The notes under the pieces are model-generated. The model worked only from the letters and a program-made list of their open reading frames with translations, was not told where the DNA came from and did no database searches. A DNA stretch of 64,000 nt. It comes from Bolinopsis microptera. Lineage: Eukaryota; Ctenophora; Tentaculata; Lobata; Bolinopsidae. Positions 40,021-50,807 of this stretch are shown here, one piece after another (the stretch's first letter is position 1; each line of letters starts with the position of its first letter). The position numbers and the translations under genes were made by a program. The stretch covers positions 5,725,001 through 5,789,000 of the forward strand of contig NC_087073.1 in assembly GCF_026151205.1 (NCBI RefSeq), written 5' to 3'.

Positions 40021-43000
40021 AATGAGATCTCTATAATCTGATGTAGGGGAGATAAGAGATTAAGAGAACGGGAAGAAAAACGAGATTCCCCATTTTCAAC
40101 ACGAACCAGGGAATTAAGAGAGGACATATTGGATTTCGCTTCACTTTAAATTGGTTAAAACGGTATTTCCCATGATTTCTGCGTTAATCATCTGCACAAT
40201 TATGGATAATTATGCGAATGTACAAATATGCGAGAAGCTTGCGAAGACAGATACAATAATGCTATCTTCAGTTGATAATCACGACACGCTACATTATAAA
40301 CACTGATAAAGTGAAGAGCGAATAATATACACACCATTATATTGATTATTCTAGAAAATAACCTGCTGCGACAAGTTGTGAGATATGATACCCACAACCC
40401 AGGGTACACACGCCGAATTTAACGTGTCCTTTTTCAGGTGGTATTAACAACACTGGCGCGTGTAAAACACATATTCAGGTCTGTCTTTTAGAACAATATG
40501 GAACTTGCTGGATTTGCCTGTCATTCCGTTAGTCACGCGAGAATCAGTCCATCCTGGAACTGTGGAAGTGAAAGCTCGGAAGCGACACGTCGTGGCGATC
40601 CGATACGCTGATAAAACGAATGTAAAGAAAAACTGTCACTACCGATACGAATATTCATGACGTGCAACATCGAGATAACGACAAGGTTCTGACTTTTTCC
40701 AACGACGCAAACTAAATGCTATAATCGAGAATTTGATCATTTTTAGACAAATCACGGCCCCCAAATGCCAAAAAGTAGAAATGTTAGTGGCTCTGTTACG
40801 TGGGACGGAGCATTAAGATCGTGACCTGAGAGCGCAACAAAGAACTAGCACCCTCATTGGAGAGGAGGCAGGAGAGTAGATGTTATAACACATCACCAAC
40901 TATACTGCACCCATTGTCAAATCTCCCCTCTCCCCTCTCCCCTCTCTCTCTCTCTCCCGTACTGTTGACGTAACAATTGTGGTTACTGATTTGTAACCCG
41001 ACCCCTCACCATTATGCACAACGTCTCGGGTACGTCCTGGTATACATAATGCTATACTAAAAGGAGTTATGGACCCACATAATGACTCTTGTACACCAGA
41101 AGTTGGTACCTGCAATAATATCGACTCTCCTGGTTCAGTGAGGTATATAACCGTGGAAAAGCAGCTGTCACGTGACGTAAACGGTAAAAAGCTGCTGTCA
41201 CGTGGTGTGACGTCATGTTGCACGTGGGCCTAGTTAGATGACAACAATGTGGTTCTGCGTAATGTGGTTGCACTTGTTCCGGATCGCATTTTCTTGCCAA
41301 TCCAATCAGTAATATGGTTACATTCTTCGGAGCTAGAGATTGTGCCGGAGTTATTGTTACTCTTTCTGGAAGTAGAGGAAAGGTATTTGAGAAGTTTTAA
41401 GTAAGGCTACAAATTCTAAGCCCAAGCGAGGTTTCTGATCGCGCTGATTAGAAGTTGTATCATCTACAACTCACTAATGCTCAGTGTGTAACTATACTAG
41501 GTACTTATAAATTGATTAATTTATTATGGATAAATATGTTTTACTACCCTTTAAGTTTGAAAGTTTGAATCGATAATATTTCTTGGACAATGCTGCAGTA
41601 GACACAAGTTAAGTCGACCATTGAATTTAAATGTTCCATCATTACTATTTTTACATTGCTCAATCTAACGAAGGCATAAAACCAGTTACTCATTTTCTTT
41701 CATTTTCTCTAGTAGAATATCTAATGGAAGTCGGTAAAAATTTTATGTCATTATTTCAATCGACAATGAATCTAACAGCGTGATCAGTATGAAATGTGTC
41801 GACCCATATTTGCACTAACCGCTTGTACCGTTACAGTAACTTAAGTGCATTTTCGTGGACAAAGCACGTCGCCGCGACACGTATATTATATATGAGTTAT
41901 AATGGTGTCCGAGAGGAGAGGGACTCCCCCTAAAGATACCAACTGAAGCTAGTAATTCTACAGTGGTTCAATCTATTGTCACCCTACCTTGATACTCGGA
42001 TCACAAACTCGACCAATCAAAATGGTAGTCTGTGGTTGCGGGGTTCAACGACAATTATACGACTGTTTGGCGAGTTCACGACAACAATAACGACCGAAGA
42101 ACAAGGAAATATACTGTTTAAGAACGGGTCACGAAATCCTCTCCGAACCTCCACGTGGTGTGGCCTGGTTGGCACTAACGGGTGGTGTGCTCTCTTGTTG
42201 AGTACAAAGGTTGGGCCTTGCCAACTCAAAGTTCCCATAGGAACCAGGAAGTCAACACTAACAGCTACCAAGCACCAGGAAATTTCTCTTTCAGATATCA
42301 GGTTACAAGATAGTACACACACAAATGACGATACATTGGACACAGATACCTAGCTCTAAGAGCTACTAAATCACCAGGAAATTCTCTTTCAGCTTTCAGG
42401 TCCCATCGAAGTCACCCACCACAGAGCTAGGGATTCCAATTCGCTCATCCTGACTACAAGGACACACTGATATTGAGTAGTCCTGGCACTTCTCCCTCCA
42501 GTAACCACTTTTCAGGTCTTTTCAGTTAAAACAGCTAATGCGTAAGGGCTGACACACGCTAGACACAGGCTCGTGATAAGACAGAATTAGGGATTTAAAC
42601 TCTGACTACGAGGACACACTGATAGCGAGAATTCCTGGCACTTCTTCCTCCAGTAACCACTTTTCAGGGGACCGGGTTAGCTTTGCCACACTCTACATTG
42701 AAGTGTGACTGGACGCTCTACAATCATCTAGTAGCAGCAGAGTTTGACTGACACCCTTACTGGTTCTATTCAGTTTCTACAGCGGAAGATCTCAACACTC
42801 GAAAACAGTTCATCTCGAACATCCTGCAGAGCTGCTTTTTCACAGCCTGCCCCATTGGCCATTACACGGGGAACCCTTAGATCTACAGTACCCTGGTGGC
42901 GAGCATAGCTCACTAAAGCATAGTGGACCTCTTTAGTTCTGAGACGCAAAGCTAACCGGATCAGGAATAAACATCAATGCAATGCTTAGGGGATGCAAAT

Positions 43001-43150
43001 AGAACATACAATATTTATCGAATGCATTACTCAGTCTTTTGATTCATTTTTTTAGCTCGACGTTACATGGTAACAATTCAGGACTGACATTCCTCCTTCA
43101 GGTTAATTGAGGAAATCATACCCGCTATTTGCGTTATACATGGCAAGTAT
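40021..43150. other. Non-coding region
   Basis: There are no exons. It contains a CRE/E-box cluster (41163-41226), a CT tract at 40925-40957 and, from about 42000, sequence that probably belongs to the decayed LINE further right, seen as two similar segments (CCTGGCACTTC...CCAGTAACCACTTTTCAGG) at about 42484 and 42628. Confidence 0.45.
41163..41226. promoter_or_regulatory. E-box/CRE cluster
   Basis: GCWGCTGTCACGTG occurs twice, at 41161 and 41191, 30 bp apart. TGACGTCA at 41208-41215 is a full CRE, and a third CACGTG is at 41221. This is the densest mix of CACGTG and CRE motifs in the window. Function is inferred from motif content. Confidence 0.4.
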
Positions 43151-43771
43151 CTGGACTTATGATAACTTAGGATCTCCATCAATCATAAATTCCTCTCAGA
43201 TTCCCAGGCTGCATTTAAAGCGCTTAACAGCACCAGTTTTAACTCCAGGTTCGTTCTGAACATCTCAGACCAACTCACTAGGTATTCACATCGAGTAGGA
43301 CTTCGTTCCAGGACATTAAGGAGTATACGGTAAAGAACTATCGGAAGAATTCGCAAGGGACGATCAATCCAACAACATCCCCATAGGACCAGAACCCTTC
43401 CTCCCAAATAGGCCACACTCAGTGACAAAGGAACATTCCACTTGTGATGTTCCTCCACAAATTAAATACAGGAACTTTAATTTTTCTGGAACTCACATCA
43501 GATGGCTAACATGGTCGCTTTCAGAATAGGTCACAGCCCACTAGTTTATTTTCAGAACGTGGCAAACAACGTCAACTTCAAGACGCAAGATTGCGAACAC
43601 TTTTCAGGAGAAGCAGCAACATCCCAGCACCTCCTCTACAAGTGCATCCAGATCATGACGTTCAGAATGACAATAATTGGTAAACTCTACCTTAACACCA
43701 GTAAACTACATCATATCTTCAAATTTGTGGAACAGTCGACAAGACTGGATAGGGAAAACTCTTTTGGGTAA
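43150..43771 (+). pseudogene. Decayed LINE: RNase H domain and C-terminal tail
   Basis: Plus frames joined by small shifts show KFLSDSQAAFKALNSTSF (43175-43230), the core of a retroelement RNase H with the SDSQAA catalytic Asp. Then come FVPGH and GVYGKELSEEFARD (43298-43360), equivalent to WVPGHxGIxGNExADxLA, then IPIGPEPFLP, and finally RIGHSPLVYF with the ETAxHLL-like ATSQHLLYKC (43505-43650). This order is that of I/R1-type LINEs bearing RNase H, a different lineage from the LINE at 1950-4942. Several frameshifts and stops show that it is old. Confidence 0.7.
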
Positions 43772-44406
43772 CCTCCTTGGATTCTTCACCAGGAACTTTC
43801 GCTAAATCCCATACTAGGAACTCAACCTAGGCCCATCTCCGCATAGAGACATATCTCCCAGGCTTTGACCTTGCTCGGAAGTCCCTTGTCTACCCGCAGA
43901 AGTACTACAACGGAAGTGGGTTTGCTCTGAGACAGGTAGTGACAGCTTCAAGACTCCAGGGGTCTGTTGCATTGATATTTATTATTTTATGATTTCGTAT
44001 ATACTTTGGGAGTCCTGGCGTGCAGCTAGCAGGAGTTGCATTCTGTGGGCACGGTGAGAAGGCCTCCATCTTAACGTAAGAGGCCAGAAACCGTTGACCA
44101 GAACAGAGAGAGAGAGAGAGACTGTTTAAAAACTGGATCCCACGCAAATTGACTTTGCCCGGAAATGTCTGATGTCTGAGATTCGAAGGGCGGTCATTGG
44201 GAGAGGGTTAATAAGTACAACGTCATCAATCACATAATCTCATAATTGCTCTGTAACCTGGGCTGAGAGAATCTTTATAGCAAGGTCAGTGGACAGGGAG
44301 ATTTTAAGAACTTTCGAGATCTGGTGGCTGTCACATGGTGCAAAGAAAAAGTAAACATTCTCAACTGTTTGGCTACAGGATATACTTGTTGGAAATATAC
44401 GATACT

Positions 44407-44407
<1 letters not shown>

Positions 44408-44461
<54 letters not shown>

Positions 44462-44474
44462 GGGAGAGAGAGGT
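44408..44474. repeat. (GA)n microsatellite
   Basis: A run of about 65 bp of GA with two GGG interruptions near its right end. Confidence 0.95.
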
Positions 44475-46369
44475 AAGGTGTCATATTAGCATATTGCCAA
44501 ATGGGCTCTAATCAAGCTGTTTTCGTGCTGTCTATCTATCAATTCAAAGCCATAAGAATTGCTGCGAAACTAATTCTCCGGTTTTGTTTATTAATTGGTG
44601 TCCTTGTCTGACGAAGTTCTGAGGAATATATTTGTAGTAAATATATCAAGAAAAGATACATTTATTGTTTGATCGCGAGTATTGAGATGCGTATAATTAA
44701 AATGCAGCACAATCAAATGGTATTATATCGAGAATTGTTACACAAAAGGTTTTTTCTATGGCATCCCCATTCGTCTATTCGTACACTTTTTCATAAAATC
44801 ATATCAAATATTTGTCCTTTTACGTCTGTACACACATGTTGCGGAATGGGAGTGCTTTACATTCCAAGTAACAATGTGCTACGTCAAACTCCTAACATCA
44901 GTGTCAAAGTCTAGAATGCCTGGCAGTACTTAAAGCGCAGGAATCCGGCTGGAAACACTGCATAAGCCCATTCTTGACGACATGCTAAATACCCCACAAG
45001 CGGACTTGCCCAATGTTTGGGCTTATAATAATGTTGGAGTGTTCGTACTGTACAAAGTGCCAGGTGGTGGAGGAGGAAACGGCCCCTCTCTCTTACCCAC
45101 CCCACCATAACACTTAACAAGAGCACCCTGACTGTAACCAATAAGAAGACGAGTAGCAGCTCATCCCCCAATTAACGGCTCAAACAAGACCACGTGACTG
45201 CACCTCGCAAATCAGTGTCAGAGGATCCGTTCGGAAGTGTAATTGTATTATAACAGTGTTTATGTACACCTCTCTCTCTCGGTGCTATGCCCGTGTCACC
45301 TCTTTATTGACTCGGAAGTGGCACCGAGCGAGCACCGCCATATTTACACCACACGGACACACCGGACACACGGACACACAAACGGGTATAATTCGGCGGA
45401 GATATTTGCTTTACTTTTACCTTGTAGATCATGAGTTGCACTAAACGCGGGGTGGCAATAGAGGCTGGGTCAATTACTAACGTGGGTGAACCGGAAGTAA
45501 CTAAATTGGATAACTAAAACCAGTAACACACATACTATCCTTCTACAGGTACCTCCCTAACCAGTAACACACATACTGGTACGGTCTGAGGGTACCTCCC
45601 TGTACCCCTACGAGTTGCACAGTGGGAAATTAAGAGTTGGATGTAAGGTTTGCAGCATGCAGCAGGTGGAGCAGGCCTATGAGAAGCCTGTTAGTACACT
45701 GGACACTAACTTCTGCTGATTTTCAGGAACCTAGGGAGATTTCTCCAGACTAAAATGGAGGAGACTAATTAATCCAAGGTCAAAGCTGCCACGGAATTTC
45801 AAATGTCATGAATCTGTCCCATAGTTGCCGTCTGGTCTGAAGGAGTGCACAGCATGCTCCAACCTCATAACTAACATTAACATTATAATATTGAACCTGA
45901 GTTACTGTAAAATCTGGCTCCTGAGGCTGCAATCTAGATGAGAGCACCCAGTCGAGTTAGGGCTCCCTACACCAGTGTTTTGTCAAATTAGTCAAATAAT
46001 CTGCTCTGTAATCCTCTAGTAATGACACAATGGTATCAAGCACGCCTGTCTTTAGGTCAGGACCTCTAATAAGGTCAACGTTTAGGTTCCACTGATACCT
46101 TACATGTACGGTGAAGATCCTTTAATATAGCGCATTTTAAGTTACTTAAATTAGGGTTTTTAAGGAGATCAAGAGAAACGATTAACATATATTTATTATT
46201 AATTAAGTTATTAGATTATTGTTTACTGCTTTCCGCTCACACTATTCTATTGATCATTGGATCGGACACACATTTACATTCAAACCTTGATGTTTTGCAA
46301 AGATACCAAAACTAGGGGGACTAAGAACTGATATATAGCCACAAATGTTGGACGTTTATTGTAACTATA

Positions 46370-46463
46370 CGCACGCATGTATACGCATGTATACGCATGC
46401 ACACGCACACACGCACGCACGCACGCACGCACGCACCCACGCACGCACGCACGCACGCACACA
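46370..46463. repeat. (ACGC)n microsatellite with ACGCATGTAT start
   Basis: A short run of ACGCATGTAT units leads into ACGCACGC repeats of about 65 bp, a purine/pyrimidine-alternating sequence that can adopt Z-DNA. Confidence 0.93.
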
Positions 46464-46525
46464 CGCACATATTCTGTGTACGATACGATTAGTAACTCAT
46501 GATCAACTATCCAAGTATCCGAGGA

Positions 46526-46541
46526 CACGTGACATCACGTG
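46526..46541. promoter_or_regulatory. CACGTG pair 10 bp apart
   Basis: ACACGTGACATCACGTGAT contains two CACGTG sites exactly one helical turn apart. Confidence 0.35.
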
Positions 46542-48661
46542 ATATCCCATGGGAACCCAAGGCCAAATTTGAATATGCTAGTACCTACGGCTGCAGAAAG
46601 GAAATGAATATGATCAAAATATGATGTAGCTGTACCGTATTACTGTAATGGCCGCATAAAATATTCGAGCGAGCATAATATGAAAATATAGCTATTGTGG
46701 ATTGGTTTGCCACGGTACAAGAAAGTAATCTTTGCGACGAGTAACACTATTCAATATTTAACTGGTTGACATGGCTCTCACACCAATGAAATGTTGGCGA
46801 GTAATTACTTTTCTAAAAGGCCACAATTTCGACACAATGGGCCCAAATCATAGGCCAATGCAGTATTCATTATTTTAATTTACACTGCAATATTAAAATA
46901 TTACGACTTTAAACCGAGGGCAGGTCCCTGGTTGGGTAGCTATTATTTGGCTCTGACGCTGTAATGGTTTACCAAACTGTTGCCTCTTTGTGCTCTCATA
47001 ACTAGCTGTGGAATGGCTGCTTTTAATGGTACGGGAGAAAATTAATGGAAGTAATTGGCTAACTGGAGGGAGCGGAGCAGCCAATGGGTGGTGAGTTTTA
47101 TTTCCTACTTAGGAAGCAACGGTATTTCTATGTATTCCTGCAGGTGGGTGCCCGGTAATAACAGAGCAGCAGTACTGCTAATGCACTTCTCTAAATCAGG
47201 GCTAACCCCGGCTGCTTTTATTCACTACTACCGCTCGAGAAACACGTTCGGAAGAAAGAAAACTGGTTTGTCATCAAGCGCGCAAGCACGACCAGCAACA
47301 GCAGAGAGAAGCAACTGTGCTTGCCGAAAAGTTTCAAAAACGCAAATTAAGTATCGCATCCATCTGATATAAATATGTATATGATGCGTGTATAATATGT
47401 TATTTGTAGTGTAGGTTACACATGACAACTGTATCTGCGTGCGCTTTACTCTCCGGTAACATTCAATATGCACTGCTGCTCAATACACATTGATTTTAAA
47501 ACAGGGAGTCACATGCACTATGGGAGGGAGGGGGCGGAGTGGCTGACTGCGGAGTGGATGCTTGCGGAGTGGCTAACTGCGCTCACATGCCCTGTTACGT
47601 GGCACAACAGCACTCAGCTATGGAAACACAGCCCTCGTTAATGGAGCGGTGTTAGAACGCTGCAATTGAGTGTTTAACAGATCTGATATAGTGAGTGAGA
47701 GAGAGAGAGAAGACTGTTTTCAAAGAGTGGAAGAAGTAGAAGTGCAGTTCCCGTTAAAACATCGTCAAAATAAGGAGGTTGTTTCGATATTGTCCTGACA
47801 ACTCAACAGCCTCTGGCAATAACAAATTCAGTTTTGTGCTATAATTTTAACACTTAACTAATATATGGCAGTATCGCCATGGTGACATAAATACAAACTA
47901 AAACTCTAACTTCAGACTTGGCAAGATACATTTTATTATAGGGCCACTGGGCCTGTGTAATTTAAGAACAGAGATTTGGGCATCAGCGAACAAAAATGTG
48001 ATCAGTAAGTAAATTCTATATTTATTTGCATCGAAAATGGGGCCTAAAAAGCGAATCTTAATGGTCAACATAAAGTTGGCCCACGATAAGATGGATTAGC
48101 GTTTGAAATTACAGTGTAACTATTGATTAAATAATAAGTGATCAGCTGATTTATTTAACGTAACCGATCACATGTTATGAGCACGACAAAGTTTATTGCC
48201 CCATGATGACTTATGAGTCCTTGTGACTAAACTCGAGTGCGAATTACACATATGTTAAATAAGAACAGGATGCGCAGGTTTTGAGTATTTGACGAGATGT
48301 TTGATCACAACTGTACCTCTTATAGCAAAAAAGCTCCATTCTCGGAACTTATTTAAAAATGTATCAGGTCAGAACAAAAAACAATAAAAGGGCTGCTAAA
48401 TGAAATTCTAAATCTTATTTACTATACAGTATATCTATCTATGCTGTAAAATCAGGGTATATATTATTATATGAGTTGATAAACGATAGACAGAAACCAG
48501 CTTTAATAAAATTGCTAAACTTTAGTCAAATCTGAAAGCACGACTGATGGTACGAGAATAAAAAATCAAACAAAAAAAGTTTATTACAGTAGCACAACCC
48601 CACTAATCAGTTTAGGACTGGTATTTAAATAATGGACAGGTAGGATAGTATTATTATAAAC

Positions 48662-48788
48662 TTATAAACCAAAGGGAAAGGGCGTCTGCATCAGATCATC
48701 CAATAATAATCCGATAAAATATGCATCGCCAAATATAGAAAGAAACTCACTCATTTGTGGTTGCTGGTACATCACTTGCATCGCCATC
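48662..48788 (-). CDS. Possible terminal exon of an unidentified gene
   Basis: After an acceptor-like GATATCTTCAG, the minus strand reads MAMQVMYQQPQMSEFLSIF, then GDAYFIGLLLDDLM and ends FPFGL with TAA at 48662-48664. A minus-strand AATAAA lies about 80 bp downstream (TTTATT at 48579). The residue mix looks coding-like, but I do not recognise the family and no partner exon was found. It could be an alternative 3' end of a gene starting further right. Confidence 0.25.
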
Positions 48789-48874
48789 CTGAAGATATCC
48801 ATTAGTTTGATGAAATAGATATTGCTGAGAGCAAGTACAAGATGTATCATTTTAAGAGTAATTGAATGATGCAA

Positions 48875-49986
48875 TCATTTAAAAAATGCTTGATTGGGTA
48901 ACATAACCCATAGGGACTAATTTTCATTCACCTGATACCAGCAAATGCTGACAAATGAAACACGAGAAAATTATGAAGATAAGATAAGCAATAAAATATT
49001 TGAAATATGCACTTAGCAATTTTAAAACTATATTTCTTCTACTAATTAGTAGTAGAAACATTATGTAAAATATCATATATTATCATAAAATTTAATAACC
49101 AACGCCATATCTCATTTATCAAGTTAAAAATTCCAATTGCACCCCTTCACAATTCAATATGTTTGTTTTCTATAAAATCGATATTGCACAAAATCAAATA
49201 AGTAGAAATAATGAGCTTCCAAAAACAGTGTGTATTCTAATACTGAACTTTCATTATTGCTTGAAATGTAATGCAACATCAATACATTCTAGTGCAGTTG
49301 TTCATAGAATAATTTTATAAATATTTTTCCTAGGGCCTGATTGTAACATTATTGAAAAGCACAAACACAAATTATCAAACAATCCATTAAGAAGTAAAAA
49401 GCTAAGCACACAAGGTAACAATGTCCATATCAATAAATACATTTTTAAAAATTGATTTCAAATCCATGCGAAATAAACAACAACAAAATCAGATACATGC
49501 ATAAACATCAAAGATAGAAAGTCACCATAAAATAAATATATATCCAATACAGTATATAATTGAAACAATAATTCCTCTTAAAACTTCTCTTGATAAAAAG
49601 TAAATTTGACCACTTATGTGAAGATATCAAAATGAAACTCAGTCACAATAATTTAATTTCTTAAAACAAATAAGTAAATGACAGATAGACTGAACATTGA
49701 AATTGTAAAAGATTCCATAATTTTTGAATTCTTATCGATCAAGTAAGATGTAATTAATAAAGTAACCGTCCAGCTAATTTAACAGCTGTAGTCAAAGCAT
49801 AATTTGTATAGTATGTACAAGTGTACTATAATAGTGTCCTCAAATAACGATGGCATCTGAATGGCTGTAGTTCTAAGTCCAAGCACAATACAATAACACA
49901 GAAAAATTAGAAGAGAATAGACATAGCTTTCAGCAATATCAGATGCCAAACTGCAATTAAATGCAATATCCACTCATGACATACTT
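48875..49986 (-). other. AT-rich stretch downstream of the TRIC gene
   Basis: Very AT-rich with no coding signal. The part next to 49986 must be the TRIC 3' UTR on the minus strand. Several TTTATT/TTTATA stretches could act as poly(A) signals, and I cannot choose one. Confidence 0.5.
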
Positions 49987-50790
49987 CTAGTTGTCTTTCT
50001 TCATGTCTTCATCAGCGACCTTTGAGGCTGACTCCTTGGCCGGTTCTTTTGTTGCAATTGACACTACTTTCCATGTTGCATTGGCTATAGGATGGAATGG
50101 GTCTGGCAGGCCAGCCAGACTCATGCCAAGGTTAACACAAACAAGCATTGCAGAGCAGAAGAAGAGACCTTGCGCAATCGTCAGAGGTATCAATCCAATT
50201 TGGATCATGGAAAGAATTCCTGAAATGAGCAGTGATGCCTTGGTGACAAAGGATATCTGCAAGAACTCTCCTCTACTCATCTCAGCTGAGTGCTTCCTCA
50301 CTGACTCTTCAGTAGTTTGAAGAAACTTTCCTGAACAGCCACCAAGTGCGCCAACTAGGACAAGAGGAATCCACTGCCCTTCAAAGATAGCTGCAGCAGA
50401 ACTTACAGCCCACAGGATCTTTTTGCACCGTCTCGTTTCTCTGGCTGCCATTAGCAAAATTTGCACTGGCTTTATTTTGTACAAGTTGAAGGCAACATCT
50501 CCAGGTCCAAAGTAGACCAGCCACCACATGAAGATTGCAGTGAAGGTATTCATCACATTTGCAAATGGACCCATCAAAGGTTTTCCTAATGATGCAGCAA
50601 CCAAAATACCTCCTGCATTTATTATCATAGTATTGCCAGCAAGTGATGCGAGAGGGTGCTTGTGGGCAAATTCGAGTGATCCTGGTTGTGACCTAATAGA
50701 TGCAGTTGTTGCCAGACAATGCACCGAATGTAGCACAGGAAAGTAAGGAATCTGATTCAAGTAGTCTCCTACCGTATCAATCATTTCCAT
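49987..50790 (-). CDS. TMEM38: TRIC-type trimeric intracellular cation channel
   Basis: TRIC channels are homotrimeric monovalent cation channels of the endoplasmic or sarcoplasmic reticulum that balance charge during calcium release (family knowledge). The reading frame from ATG 50790-50788 to TAG 49989-49987 gives 267 aa, slightly shorter than the roughly 290-300 aa of vertebrate TMEM38A/B. The protein starts MEMIDTVGDYLNQIPYFPVL, aligning with the TRIC N-terminus (FPxFD...HY). HPLASLAGNTMI, LVAASLGKPLM and WWLVYFGPGDVAFNLY follow, matching the HPxASW, LLGEP and WYLxxFCPxDL blocks. Seven hydrophobic segments are present. The lipid-binding KEV motif region reads ARETRRCKKI. The tail is charged and Lys-rich (DEDMKKDN), as in the family. 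The coding region lies in one exon. An acceptor TTCTTCTAG at 50808 means the 5' UTR is spliced. Confidence 0.88.
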   Translation of the reverse strand: MEMIDTVGDYLNQIPYFPVLHSVHCLATTASIRSQPGSLEFAHKHPLASLAGNTMIINAGGILVAASLGKPLMGPFANVMNTFTAIFMWWLVYFGPGDVAFNLYKIKPVQILLMAARETRRCKKILWAVSSAAAIFEGQWIPLVLVGALGGCSGKFLQTTEESVRKHSAEMSRGEFLQISFVTKASLLISGILSMIQIGLIPLTIAQGLFFCSAMLVCVNLGMSLAGLPDPFHPIANATWKVVSIATKEPAKESASKVADEDMKKDN

Positions 50791-50807
50791 GATTGCAGGA
50801 ACTACGC
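50791..50807 (-). other. 5' UTR part of the TRIC coding exon
   Basis: The exon begins after TTTCTTCTAG (AG at 50809-50808) and carries 17 untranslated bases before the ATG. The upstream non-coding exon and promoter were not located. Confidence 0.6.

Larger units (their letters stand above)
43772..48661. other. Non-coding region
   Basis: No exon was recognised. It holds simple repeats (GA tract 44408-44474, ACGC tract 46370-46463), a pair of CACGTG sites and a degenerate duplication (CAGTAACACACATACT at about 45521 and 45561). Otherwise it is AT-rich. Confidence 0.5.
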
